Positions 1 to 7,664 of a stretch of DNA of 21,495 nt are shown in pieces; position 1 is the first letter of the stretch, and each line of letters starts with the position of its first letter. Below the pieces are notes generated by a model that worked only from the letters and a program-made list of their open reading frames with translations, was not told the DNA's origin and did not search any database. The stretch lies in the IMG/VR virus record IMGVR_UViG_3300028738_000082, positions 1 to 21,495 of that record. One strand, written 5' to 3'. The translations under genes were made by a program, and so were the position numbers. This stretch comes from a virus.

Positions 1-124
1 AATCAAAGTTCCGTGTATTTATCCACCATGACTGACAATAATCCGTACCTTGAAGTTCTGAAACTTTTTTCATAGCAAAATATACCTCTCTTGCTTCTTT
101 ATTTATTTCATTTCTTGTTTTCAT
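1..124 (-). CDS. Partial hypothetical protein, N-terminal 41 residues
   Basis: A leftward reading frame begins with ATG at 124 and runs off the left edge of the window without a stop. It starts MKTRNEINKEAREVYFAMKK and contains a CQSWW segment near the cut end. Its ATG overlaps the stop of the upstream gene as ATGA, the same coupling seen between other genes of this operon, which supports it as a real translated gene. Function is not recognisable from 41 residues. Confidence 0.6.
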   Translation of the reverse strand, partial: MKTRNEINKEAREVYFAMKKVSELQGTDYCQSWWINTRNFD

Positions 125-438
125 ATCTTTTCATAAATAATTAATATTACATTTTTCCTTTGTATGTCATGTCCCCAATTACGGCACATGGCATTAAAAA
201 TATCTTCAATCGGTTTGTTGTAAATAAGCAGCGATAAGCATTGTGCGATCGGGCTGTTTATCGGAATTACCGTTTTTTCAACTATCCGCACCAAAATGGG
301 AGGATCATTAATCGTTTCCAGTACAGCTCCTTTTTCTAACCGCAATACCCAGTCATTCTTATACCAGCCATAAGGTACAAGCATTGCCTGTAATTTGCAG
401 TCGGTATATAGATGCTCAATAATTTTGTTGACTTGCAT
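121..438 (-). CDS. Hypothetical protein, 105 aa
   Basis: A leftward gene of the early operon. Its stop overlaps the next start by 4 nt (ATGA). Its own start at 438 lies 23 nt inside the end of the preceding gene; an internal Met at residue 19 (start near 384) would avoid that overlap, so the start is uncertain. The product is mixed polar and hydrophobic, with no signal peptide or membrane helix. I recognise no family motif. It ends with a short basic/hydrophobic tail, and the operon context suggests an accessory role in the replication/recombination module. Confidence 0.6.
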   Translation of the reverse strand: MQVNKIIEHLYTDCKLQAMLVPYGWYKNDWVLRLEKGAVLETINDPPILVRIVEKTVIPINSPIAQCLSLLIYNKPIEDIFNAMCRNWGHDIQRKNVILIIYEKI

Positions 439-991
439 AATACTCAGTTAATCCTCGGCAAATAAATTTCCATATTTTGAATCCCTGTGGGAAGTCGGTT
501 GAATCCAATCGTAATGCTTCCATTCGCATATCCTCGATAAATTCCAGCATTTTGAGTTTCTGACCATTGAGTTTTATATGCTCATTACATTTTTCGTCAC
601 CGTAAAAGTAATCCTTAGCTAAATTGACATCAACCCCGATACCATCCTTCACACCTTTTCGGTAATAGACATTGGCGAGTGCAGCAGCTCCAGTTTGGAT
701 TGATTTACCTGCAACCTGAGCATCCATTAAAACCTTACCTGCGCTCGCACGTATTTTGATTAAAAACATGGTATTTAGCGCACAGTAAAATTCTAACTTT
801 AACGCTTTTCCATCTTCGTCAAATATGAACTTATACTCGGAAGTTGGGTTATTTTCGTCAAGAAATTGTTGCGACATTTCAGCCGAATACAATTCCGCGC
901 TATCTTTCACGCCCTTGCGATACATATACTCACAAAGGCGAGAGAAACAGCGTAGGACGTTGTATTTGTTAGGGATAGGGTGTAAGCTCAT
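416..991 (-). CDS. Hypothetical protein, 191 aa
   Basis: A leftward gene overlapping the upstream gene by 4 nt at its start. No catalytic motif is recognised. Two similar short segments, YMYRKGVKDS near residue 23 and VYYRKGVKDG near residue 108, suggest an internal repeat, possibly two copies of a small fold. The C-terminal part is rich in charged helical sequence and aromatics (KIWKFICRGL). There is no signal peptide or transmembrane segment. It belongs to the early operon of mostly small accessory proteins; function unknown. Confidence 0.65.
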   Translation of the reverse strand: MSLHPIPNKYNVLRCFSRLCEYMYRKGVKDSAELYSAEMSQQFLDENNPTSEYKFIFDEDGKALKLEFYCALNTMFLIKIRASAGKVLMDAQVAGKSIQTGAAALANVYYRKGVKDGIGVDVNLAKDYFYGDEKCNEHIKLNGQKLKMLEFIEDMRMEALRLDSTDFPQGFKIWKFICRGLTEYYASQQNY

Positions 992-1251
992 AAAACAGGA
1001 GGTGATACAAAAATCAAATTACTTGGCAATACTTCTATAACCTTACCATCTGGCAATTCAACAAGTGCAACTGTATAATTTCCGAATCCTTCATTCGATT
1101 CTTCCATTGCAGATGCCCATTGGTGAAATATGCCTTCACGCGTAAAATCAGTCTCCCAGCAATTTGTTCCATCTTGAATTACAGTAAGGTGAAATTCCGT
1201 TTTAGAAACTTTTATCGCTGGAATCCATTTTCTAAATAATACTTTTCTCAT
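988..1251 (-). CDS. Hypothetical protein, 87 aa (start revised to MRKVLFRKW)
   Basis: A longer frame could start at 1275, but that adds only MGIKRKVK and would overlap the upstream 59-aa gene by 22 nt. The ATG at 1251 lies 2 nt after that gene's stop and gives MRKVLFRKWIPAIKV, a start that looks natural, so I choose it. The product is small and soluble, with a WETDFTREGIFHQW segment and a C-terminal VALVELPDGKVIEV hairpin-like stretch typical of small beta-rich phage proteins. Similar short proteins occur in Bacteroidetes phages; function unknown. Confidence 0.65.
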   Translation of the reverse strand: MRKVLFRKWIPAIKVSKTEFHLTVIQDGTNCWETDFTREGIFHQWASAMEESNEGFGNYTVALVELPDGKVIEVLPSNLIFVSPPVL

Positions 1252-1253
1252 TT

Positions 1254-1433
1254 TTACTTTTCTTTTAATTCCCAACCATTAAGTCGGTACGTTTCTTTTT
1301 CTGCTTCTCCTTTTGTAAAATACGGCTCTGGTAATTTGCGCCCATAGGATGAAGTACCTATATATTCCATCTCAAATATATACCAGTTGTACCCCATCCT
1401 GTCGTAAATGTATTTAGGCTTGCTGTCGGGCAT
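1254..1433 (-). CDS. Small hypothetical protein, 59 aa
   Basis: This short gene fills the gap between the coiled-coil protein gene (ends 1436) and the gene starting at 1251. ATG at 1433 gives MPDSKPKYIYDRMGYNWYIF and continues to TAA at 1254-1256. It starts 2 nt after the upstream stop and ends 2 nt before the downstream start, exactly the operon spacing seen elsewhere here, which is the main support. The product is aromatic-rich (many Tyr and Trp) with an acidic/basic C-terminus ending in WELKEK. Function unknown. Confidence 0.65.
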   Translation of the reverse strand: MPDSKPKYIYDRMGYNWYIFEMEYIGTSSYGRKLPEPYFTKGEAEKETYRLNGWELKEK

Positions 1434-1435
1434 GG

Positions 1436-2887
1436 TTAAAGTTTATTAATTTCGCCTTTAGCCCATTTTTTGAATCCGCTAAATTTAGCCAAGATGTCTT
1501 GAACGAGTAAATCTGAATCCTCACCAATTGGCGTGCCCATTACAAACCCATCAATCCATGCGGTGAGCTTTTCTTTCTTGGGTGCTTTTTCAAGTAGAAG
1601 CTTTGCATTTTCTTCGTCTTGTTTTTTCACCATCTCTTTCCGGTCAAACTCCCATTGCAATTCTGCGCCTTTTTTCACTTCGGCAAGCTCTTTCGCATAT
1701 TCAGTATCTGGCATATTTCGCATTTTATCGTAATCACGAATAAACACGATATATGGGCGAAGTTCTTTGTCGCGAGATTCGAGTTTTGCTACTCGTACTT
1801 TTTCGGCATCTGCTGTAGCTTGTTGTTGCGCAATAATTTCGTCTTGGCGTTTTTTCTCGGCGGCAGTTTTTTCTTCTGCTGCAATCCGGGCATCATTCAT
1901 AATTTTCGCATCTTTTACCACTTGCATTTCATAAGCCACTTGTTTCGCTTCTTCTGCGGCAATTTTTGCATCTGATTCGGCTTTTTGTTTGGCAAGTTCC
2001 GCAGCAGCCTTCTCCTGTTCGATGCGGAGAATTTCAGATTGTTTTTTGATTTCAGCTTCTTTCTCTTCCGCAACTTTTTGCAAACGTTCTTTTTCGGCAA
2101 GTTCGGCTTTTTTGAGGTCGGAGATTTCTTTGACAATATCCTTAACGTTTAAATCAAACGTAACGTTTTCTAAGTCGCAAAGGTCTTTGTAACTGTAACT
2201 TATCTCACCGTACTTAAAGTTTTCATTTAAGTATACCAACCCAGTTCCAGCCAAAATTTCAAACCTTTGTTGGTCACGTTGCTTGCGAATTTCTGCCAAT
2301 CGTACCTTTTCTTGTGCTTCTTTTTCAGCCCAAATAGCATCTTCTTTTGCCTTGACCAATCCAGCTAAAAATACATCAAACGATGCATCGGACATGTATT
2401 CAATTTCTTGGCGGGTAATTTCAGGAGCGACAGAAGCAAGTTTTAATAAGTGCGTTTGTACCTTTAACTCATGCTGTTCAACTTCGTAACGTTCAGCAGT
2501 TTTTTCTTTGTATTCAGCCGAAAGTTCAATTTCTTTGAATAGGATCTGCATAGTCTGTTTTGCTTTCAACCAAAGTTTATCCTCGGTTTGATATGAAAGC
2601 ATTTTATCCTGTACTTCATCTCGCTTACCATTGAACACTTTTTCGGCAGCAAGTCGGGCGTTTTTAGCATTCAGTCGAGCTGTTTTAGCTAAGTTCATAC
2701 CCATTTTATCCGATGGGTCTTTTACGACGATTGAATCAACTTGATTTTTCCAGTCCGCTGTGCCAGAGAAAATCTGTGTTAATACGTTATTTACTTCTGC
2801 ACGTTTCTCTTCGGAAACTTTAAGTGCGATTGCCTGCACTTCTTCGGGAAGGACTACGACTGGTAGGGTGGTTTCTGTTTGTTTCAT
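1436..2887 (-). CDS. Long coiled-coil recombination-module protein, DUF1351-like
   Basis: 483 residues, dominated by Lys/Glu/Ala heptad-like sequence. The N-terminal part (residues about 60-140) carries a repeated R/K-rich pattern (KTARLNAKNARLAAEKV, then a K-x-E-rich helix) resembling the phage DUF1351-type proteins found beside YqaJ nucleases and single-strand annealing proteins. Residues about 215-255 form a short non-helical patch (GTGLVYLNENFKYGEISYSY). From about 255 to 380 it is almost pure charged coiled coil. The C-terminus has a small predicted fold with WIDGF and FKKWAKGEI. It sits two genes downstream of the YqaJ-type exonuclease. Likely role (inference): partner or scaffold in phage recombination. 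The DUF assignment is from pattern memory. Confidence 0.6.
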   Translation of the reverse strand: MKQTETTLPVVVLPEEVQAIALKVSEEKRAEVNNVLTQIFSGTADWKNQVDSIVVKDPSDKMGMNLAKTARLNAKNARLAAEKVFNGKRDEVQDKMLSYQTEDKLWLKAKQTMQILFKEIELSAEYKEKTAERYEVEQHELKVQTHLLKLASVAPEITRQEIEYMSDASFDVFLAGLVKAKEDAIWAEKEAQEKVRLAEIRKQRDQQRFEILAGTGLVYLNENFKYGEISYSYKDLCDLENVTFDLNVKDIVKEISDLKKAELAEKERLQKVAEEKEAEIKKQSEILRIEQEKAAAELAKQKAESDAKIAAEEAKQVAYEMQVVKDAKIMNDARIAAEEKTAAEKKRQDEIIAQQQATADAEKVRVAKLESRDKELRPYIVFIRDYDKMRNMPDTEYAKELAEVKKGAELQWEFDRKEMVKKQDEENAKLLLEKAPKKEKLTAWIDGFVMGTPIGEDSDLLVQDILAKFSGFKKWAKGEINKL

Positions 2888-3312
2888 TTTGATTTGATGG
2901 TTATTTGTAATTCTTCATTTTTTAATGCGAAAAATAGGTTTTGAAGTTGGTGTAGATAGTTAGGAATACAGCAAAATACACCAAAGTCATAACCAGAATG
3001 GGTGAAGTTTTCATCTAATTCAGTTTTTGTATTAAATGTTACCGCACCTAATTTTTCATGTTGATATTGACCAATATCCACACATTCAAACCCGCACCAT
3101 TCCGTTATGACTTCATGTGTTATGACTATTGGACAAACCATTCTTAATTGTAGATCGATACAGGGAGCCTCCCGCGTGTAAAATCCGGGTTTATAATTTT
3201 CGTACATTTTAACCGATCCGTTTTTGCACACCGATATATCATCGACCCTAAAAACAAATCCGCTAGTATCAGTAAGATAGTTCCCATGTCTTAATTCTTC
3301 TGCTTTTATCAT
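2884..3312 (-). CDS. Bacteroidetes-phage small protein, YLHQLQNLFFAL family
   Basis: 142 residues beginning MIKAEELRHGNYL, with a Gly/Val-rich beta stretch after it, a central section around VITHEVITEWCGFE, and a C-terminal YLHQLQNLFFALKNEELQI. This start/middle/end pattern (a 'GNY' opening, then ITEEW..FGF, then VHQLQNLYFALTGEEL) is a family I recognise as very common in Bacteroides and flavobacterial prophages, where it has no known function. It overlaps both neighbours by 4 nt, so it is translationally coupled to the exonuclease gene upstream and the coiled-coil gene downstream. Confidence 0.75.
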   Translation of the reverse strand: MIKAEELRHGNYLTDTSGFVFRVDDISVCKNGSVKMYENYKPGFYTREAPCIDLQLRMVCPIVITHEVITEWCGFECVDIGQYQHEKLGAVTFNTKTELDENFTHSGYDFGVFCCIPNYLHQLQNLFFALKNEELQITIKSK

Positions 3313-4073
3313 ATTTCAATTTTTAAAACATTAATCATTTCTAAATCTTTACCTGACTTCAGATACGCATCGGCATATCTAATTCGCTGTTCGATAGTCC
3401 GAATTTCAACAATAAGTTCATCCCTCGAAAATTCAAATAACAACCCTCGTGTCGGGTCGGTAACGCTTCGTAAATCCCAAGGATTATCATCAATTTGTGG
3501 GAGATATTTCAGTAGGAATATAGTTTCGACATTAGGATAAGCAAGTAATTGCGCAGCCATTTGCCAGATATGCTCCTTTTTTGCCATATCACGCTTTGTC
3601 ATTAAGTCTAATGTTGGTGAAAAATAACGAACTGTATTTTTGCGACCAACAACACATTTTACTTCGACAAGGGATGCTATGTTGCGCTTTATATAATTAT
3701 CGTAAGTTACATTCTCCACATCCCATACACCATTCATCACAAACGCATCAGGACTAACTCCGAACATCAAATCAGGATACGGTTCCTCAAATACCTTCTC
3801 AGTAAAATCGCTTTCGCAATGCAAGATATTTAATTCAGGTTTATTAGACCGAATCCACTCAATACCATAAGGTTCATTTTCGATTCCAAGTTGCATTGGT
3901 CGTGCATAAACTGGTGGTGTTGGTTCTCCTGTCAACCTTTGGTACTGCAATTCGTAAAGGTAGTCGATATTACCTTCAATCCATTTCCCACTTGCTGACA
4001 TTAATTTATCAGCGTTTGATGCGGAAAATTTGCCTACTTTATGTAAAAACCATTCACGTTCTTTAGTTTCCAT
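3309..4073 (-). CDS. YqaJ / lambda-exonuclease family nuclease
   Basis: 254 residues with the ordered motifs of the YqaJ-type viral recombinase (PD-(D/E)XK superfamily). REWFLHKVGKFSASNADKLM near the N-terminus is the conserved helix and substrate-binding opening. GIENEPYGIEW supplies the early acidic residue, VSPDAFV the metal-binding Asp, and LVEVKC the ExK catalytic pair; a Gln-rich helix (HIWQMAAQLLAY) follows. Length fits the family. The enzyme would resect double-stranded DNA ends to give single strands for phage annealing recombination. No RecT, ERF or Bet annealing protein is obvious nearby. The divergent gap to the upstream gene is only 4 nt, so it is co-transcribed. Confidence 0.9.
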   Translation of the reverse strand: METKEREWFLHKVGKFSASNADKLMSASGKWIEGNIDYLYELQYQRLTGEPTPPVYARPMQLGIENEPYGIEWIRSNKPELNILHCESDFTEKVFEEPYPDLMFGVSPDAFVMNGVWDVENVTYDNYIKRNIASLVEVKCVVGRKNTVRYFSPTLDLMTKRDMAKKEHIWQMAAQLLAYPNVETIFLLKYLPQIDDNPWDLRSVTDPTRGLLFEFSRDELIVEIRTIEQRIRYADAYLKSGKDLEMINVLKIEI

Positions 4074-4077
4074 TTTC

Positions 4078-4578
4078 TTATGGCGTTAATAGTTTCTTTT
4101 CCATTTCTTCTGATACATCCGCAACCGCTTTTAGTTCAGCCATTGTATGAGTTTTCAGGTATTCAACCGTTTTGGCTAAGTCGGCATCGGTTACTTTCGG
4201 TTTCACTTTTACTGGCTCGGCAGGTGCTTTTGCGGGAAGTTTTGAGATTCTCAGTCCAACCGTTTCCCCACCATCTGTCACATCCTTGCATTTTTCCTTG
4301 GTCAATCGGACAGGATAATTTTTGAGTTCGTCAATGTTTTCATTCCCAGATAATTTGAACAACCTCTTGCGGTTGGTTGGATTGAGAATCATCGGCAAGG
4401 TCGTGTAGATATTCGGCTCAAAATATGCGACCCAAACACTTTTTTCGGAACGTCCGGCAACTTCTTCTGATTCCTTAAATTTTATTTCTCGGATAACTAT
4501 GTAGGGAATATCGTTTCCCCCAGGAAGCATTTCGCATCCACTGTGCGTAATTTTCGATCCAGTTCTGTAATGTGTCAT
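4078..4578 (-). CDS. Recombination-module protein of unknown function, 166 aa
   Basis: The N-terminal 110 residues look beta-rich and contain PMILNPTNRKRLFKLSG followed by PVRLTKEKC. This resembles a widespread small phage protein whose core reads roughly LNKTNAK.I.KLTG...W.GK.I.LY, usually encoded next to recombination nucleases. The C-terminal 40 residues (ADLAKTVEYLKTHTMAELKAV) form a separate small helical tail after an Ala/Pro/Lys-rich linker. The gene lies 4 nt upstream of the YqaJ-type nuclease, so a role in handling single-stranded DNA or helping the nuclease is plausible but not shown. No annealase signature is visible. Confidence 0.6.
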   Translation of the reverse strand: MTHYRTGSKITHSGCEMLPGGNDIPYIVIREIKFKESEEVAGRSEKSVWVAYFEPNIYTTLPMILNPTNRKRLFKLSGNENIDELKNYPVRLTKEKCKDVTDGGETVGLRISKLPAKAPAEPVKVKPKVTDADLAKTVEYLKTHTMAELKAVADVSEEMEKKLLTP

Positions 4579-4581
4579 AAT

Positions 4582-4767
4582 TTACTCCTCTTTTAAGTAA
4601 TAATTATTTTTATACAATCGTATCTTAATCCATTTGGATTCATCTTTCAAGTCCTTATCAGACCACGACCGAGACATTTTATTTAGTTCTCGGTGCTGTT
4701 CTGACGAAACCAACTCCCCACTTTTGGAGAGTCGGTTTATTTCTGTTGCGAGTTCGGTTCGGGTCAT
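4582..4767 (-). CDS. Small hypothetical protein, 61 aa
   Basis: A small, highly charged, probably helical product (MTRTELATEINRLSKSGEL) with a basic/aromatic C-terminus (KIRLYKNNYYLKEE). Its ATG overlaps the stop of the preceding gene (ATGA), and its stop is 3 nt before the next start. This tight coupling supports expression. No family recognised. Confidence 0.6.
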   Translation of the reverse strand: MTRTELATEINRLSKSGELVSSEQHRELNKMSRSWSDKDLKDESKWIKIRLYKNNYYLKEE

Positions 4768-5201
4768 GGCTTTTTCTTCTTTTTAAGCGTTTCCAATTCG
4801 TTAACACTTTCAACCGTTTGGTCGTGCATAACCTTATCTTCGGCAAGAATGATCGCATCGGATATAGTGTTTTGCCTCTCCACATCCTTCACTCTTGCCA
4901 TCCTTTTAGCAGACCGTTCAATTATCCTGTAAAATTCAGTTACCAACTTTGCATCGTGAAACATCCACGCTGTCAGATATTGCGCCCGGACTAATTCGGT
5001 CAATTCATCCATACATTTGTTTGCGACAAGGTAATTTACCATTCCTGCTTCAAATGTAGTTGAGGCATACCATACTCCCCATGTTTTACTTGCGGATTCA
5101 AGATGGACGAAATCAGGTTCGATGGTTACACGATAAATGACTTCTTTGTCCCTGAATAATTCGATAATGTTTGCTTTTTGTTTCTTTTTGAATAGTGACA
5201 T
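4764..5201 (-). CDS. Hypothetical protein, 145 aa
   Basis: A soluble, mostly helical protein. It starts MSLFKKKQKANIIELFRDKE, has a short beta section (VIYRVTIEPDFVHL), then long amphipathic helices with many Arg/Lys, and ends in a run of lysines (LKKKKKP). The two Lys-rich ends suggest nucleic-acid contact, but no defined motif is present. It begins 1 nt after the end of the upstream 264-aa gene and overlaps the next gene by 4 nt. Unknown function within the early operon. Confidence 0.6.
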   Translation of the reverse strand: MSLFKKKQKANIIELFRDKEVIYRVTIEPDFVHLESASKTWGVWYASTTFEAGMVNYLVANKCMDELTELVRAQYLTAWMFHDAKLVTEFYRIIERSAKRMARVKDVERQNTISDAIILAEDKVMHDQTVESVNELETLKKKKKP

Positions 5202-5202
5202 A

Positions 5203-5997
5203 TTATTTTGAGTTTGGTGATTTAATTTTATCTAGCTCGACTTCTGCTTCTTGCGCTGTTTTGAATATAAGTCCATCTTTCATCCGACGTTCATCGACAC
5301 TATGCTCCGCCCATGTACTATTAATAGTTATTATTGAATAGTACCTTTCGTTGAGTTTTGGCATCCACTTTTTCTCCCTTATCTTATCCGTGTCGAAATC
5401 GTATTCAAAACCAAGTTCGGAAAGTTCGGCTTGGAATTGGGTGGGAGTGAGGATTTGAATAATGGAATAGTCGGAGTTAAAGGCTAATGATGTATTTGAC
5501 CCAACCATGTTCTGATTGTAAATATAATCCCCTTTATTTTTTATATTGCCAAACTCGCTTTTCCCACCATGCACGAAAAGTAGCTCCCTACTATTAACAT
5601 AAGATATAACCTTCACACAATCCCCCACTTTTGGCTCAACCTTCAAATCCTCAATGCAAAGTTTTTCTGCATTCCATTGTTTACCGGCTTTGGCGAGGGC
5701 ATCGAAAAGGAGTTGGGCTTCGGAAGGGGTGGCAAGGCGATGAGGTTCATTCCACCAATTGTAATTACAATCGCAATTCGCATCCCCATCATCGTACAAT
5801 CTAAAGTGACAAAGATTACTGTCATCTGGGCCGTGCCTTTTCAATAAAATAATAGCCCTAGCACATTTAATTATATCCCCATTCTTAAACTCAACCTCAA
5901 CCTTCGCTTTTTCAAACTTCGTAATAATCATATCTCCATCTTGTTCGATAGAAATTTCGGTGCAACCATCAGGAATGCGAAATGTTTGTTTTTTCAT
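5203..5997 (-). CDS. Bacteroidetes-phage conserved hypothetical protein, 264 aa
   Basis: First gene of the leftward operon, starting 27-33 nt from the predicted transcription start. It appears to be built of small modules. The N-terminal section starts MKKQTFRIPDGCTEISIEQ. The middle has HRLATPSEAQLLFDALAKAG, a phrase I recognise from many Bacteroides phage proteins (LATPEE..LFDALAKEGKRWNAE). A small beta domain follows (VGDCVKVISYVNSREL), and the C-terminus (WMPKLNERYYSI...FKTAQEAE) matches another common Bacteroidetes phage motif (WKPK.GE.YYYI...F.T.EEAE). No catalytic residues are evident. Such proteins are usually annotated hypothetical; the role is unknown. Confidence 0.7.
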   Translation of the reverse strand: MKKQTFRIPDGCTEISIEQDGDMIITKFEKAKVEVEFKNGDIIKCARAIILLKRHGPDDSNLCHFRLYDDGDANCDCNYNWWNEPHRLATPSEAQLLFDALAKAGKQWNAEKLCIEDLKVEPKVGDCVKVISYVNSRELLFVHGGKSEFGNIKNKGDYIYNQNMVGSNTSLAFNSDYSIIQILTPTQFQAELSELGFEYDFDTDKIREKKWMPKLNERYYSIITINSTWAEHSVDERRMKDGLIFKTAQEAEVELDKIKSPNSK

Positions 5998-6029
5998 ACT
6001 TCTTTTATTTTTCTAATTAATAATCGCTA

Positions 6030-6037
6030 CAAAGATA
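6030..6037 (-). promoter_or_regulatory. Candidate leftward promoter of the early operon (-7 box)
   Basis: Read on the minus strand, 6037-6030 is TATCTTTG, a perfect match to the Bacteroidetes -7 consensus TAnnTTTG. It sits about 33 nt before the first leftward gene (start 5997). I see no TTTG at the expected -33 distance, so it may be weak or activator-dependent. Confidence 0.5.
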
Positions 6038-6092
6038 ATACATAACACTCAACTTTGGTGCTACAAAATTATTTATTTATGATTTATTATTA

Positions 6093-6100
6093 TATCTTTG
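6093..6100 (+). promoter_or_regulatory. Candidate rightward promoter of the portal operon (-7 box)
   Basis: TATCTTTG at 6093-6100 matches TAnnTTTG and lies only 6 nt before the portal ATG at 6107. Starting transcription the usual 4-8 nt after this box would give a leaderless or nearly leaderless mRNA. The -33 position shows only an AT-rich TTAT. The box is also why a TTG start at 6098 is rejected for the portal gene. Confidence 0.5.
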
Positions 6101-6106
6101 CCCACA

Positions 6107-7657
6107 ATGAGTAAAATACGCCCATATTTACAGAAAACTATCTGGACTAGGAGAGCATCTTCGGATGTTTACTTTAAGCCAGAAGTCGCTTCATTCCTCC
6201 ACACACAGGAAATGACCTTCGACATGGCTAATGTATATAGAATGACTCAACAGGATTTTATGGATGAGCTTCACCCTTCATCTCATAAAATAAATAGCGT
6301 CAGGTTTAGGTCGATGCGCGTCAAAACTAAATACAACGAAGCTACTCAAAAGCATGAATTTGATGGTTACGAAGATGTAGAACGTGTATCTATTGGTATT
6401 CAAGAAGCAGATAGACGACACAAAGTTACGCATACGTTTGGCAGACCTATGTGGTTCGGTGCTGAAGGTAAGGATGAAAAGAATAGCGAGCTTGTGACCA
6501 ATTTCAATATGTATTGGAATATGGCAGGTATGACGGATGCGCTATCTGTGTGGGGTAAATCTCTATTCGGAACTGCCGATGCTGCAATTTACTTGTACAA
6601 GACAGAATCCGGCGATATTCAATATAAAGTATTTTCATACGAAAAAGGGGACGTGTTTAATTATACTAAAGATGAAAATGGGGATGATATTTTCGTAAGA
6701 ATGATTAAGGTCGACAACATCCAAACCGTTGAAATATATGGAAAAACACACGTTGACGTATGGGTTAATAATACTCAATCAAAAGATGTTTTGGACATAT
6801 TTAATCGGGTAGTGCAAAAGCTTAAAGGAAGAATAATCACAAGCTCAGAAGATGGATTTGACCAAATATCCCATACAGCACACGGATTAACTCAATGTCC
6901 AATAATGTACTGGCGTTTACCTGATGTAATTTGGGGTAACGGACAAGATGTATTGGAACGTATAGAACGTATATTATCCGACCTTGGAGAAAATAATAAA
7001 TATTACGCTTATCAAATTCTTTTTATTGCTGGTGCTGTAATGAACCTTCCTGCTGTCGGAAAGATGGGCAAGGTTGTTGCCAGTAAATCAACCGATGGAA
7101 AAGCTGAAATACTTAGTCCCGCAAACGCAAGTGATACATTTACACTCGACCTAAATACAAACTTTGAATTACTGTGGGAAACGCTTGGAATGGTAGTCTT
7201 AGACCCGAAAGATTTAAAAGGAGGTGACTACTCAGGTGCGTTTATCAAGAATCTATATTGGAGAGAAGTACAGTGGAGCACCAATATGATTGCTGAATTA
7301 CGACCTGCATTTACGAAGTTGATTTCAATTTTTAAAGAATTGGTTTCAATAATTGAAAACGACAAAGGGTATAATAAAATAAAAATGACTTTCCAACTTA
7401 CTCCATTTGTGCCTAAGAACGAACTTGAAGAAGTTACCATGATAACGACTGCTAAAGCTGCTGGGTTAACATCTGTGCAGACTGGATCAGGCGAATTGGA
7501 TTTCAACAACCCTAGAGAGTTTGAGAGATTGCAAGAAGAAACTGCGAAAAAAGCGGAAGCAGATGCAAAGGTAGCGGAAACTAAAACGCCCGTGATAGCC
7601 AATACGCCGGCAGCCGACCCACTATTGAAGATAGACAATAAATTAAAAACTAAATAA
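6107..7657 (+). CDS. Phage portal protein
   Basis: 516 residues if begun at the ATG (MSKIRPYLQKTIWTRR); a TTG three codons upstream lies inside the promoter box and is rejected. The protein forms the dodecameric DNA channel at the capsid vertex. Support: length typical of SPP1/HK97-like portals; an N-terminal region with repeated short beta segments and a wing-like centre (HVDVWVNN); a helical hub with DVLERIERILSDLGENNKYY; and the late section GGDYSGAFIKNLYWREVQW leading to a long stem-like helix (AELRPAFTKLISIFKELVSI). An Ala/Lys/Pro-rich flexible tail follows. It is the first gene of a virion operon. I recognise it as the portal of Bacteroidetes siphoviruses; the identification rests on fold-like pattern and context. 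Confidence 0.75.
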   Translation: MSKIRPYLQKTIWTRRASSDVYFKPEVASFLHTQEMTFDMANVYRMTQQDFMDELHPSSHKINSVRFRSMRVKTKYNEATQKHEFDGYEDVERVSIGIQEADRRHKVTHTFGRPMWFGAEGKDEKNSELVTNFNMYWNMAGMTDALSVWGKSLFGTADAAIYLYKTESGDIQYKVFSYEKGDVFNYTKDENGDDIFVRMIKVDNIQTVEIYGKTHVDVWVNNTQSKDVLDIFNRVVQKLKGRIITSSEDGFDQISHTAHGLTQCPIMYWRLPDVIWGNGQDVLERIERILSDLGENNKYYAYQILFIAGAVMNLPAVGKMGKVVASKSTDGKAEILSPANASDTFTLDLNTNFELLWETLGMVVLDPKDLKGGDYSGAFIKNLYWREVQWSTNMIAELRPAFTKLISIFKELVSIIENDKGYNKIKMTFQLTPFVPKNELEEVTMITTAKAAGLTSVQTGSGELDFNNPREFERLQEETAKKAEADAKVAETKTPVIANTPAADPLLKIDNKLKTK

Positions 7658-7664
7658 AAACACA

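Noticed and set aside
6098-6106. TTG start adding three residues to the portal protein
   Set aside because: The TTG is part of the TATCTTTG promoter box, so the ATG at 6107 is the realistic start.
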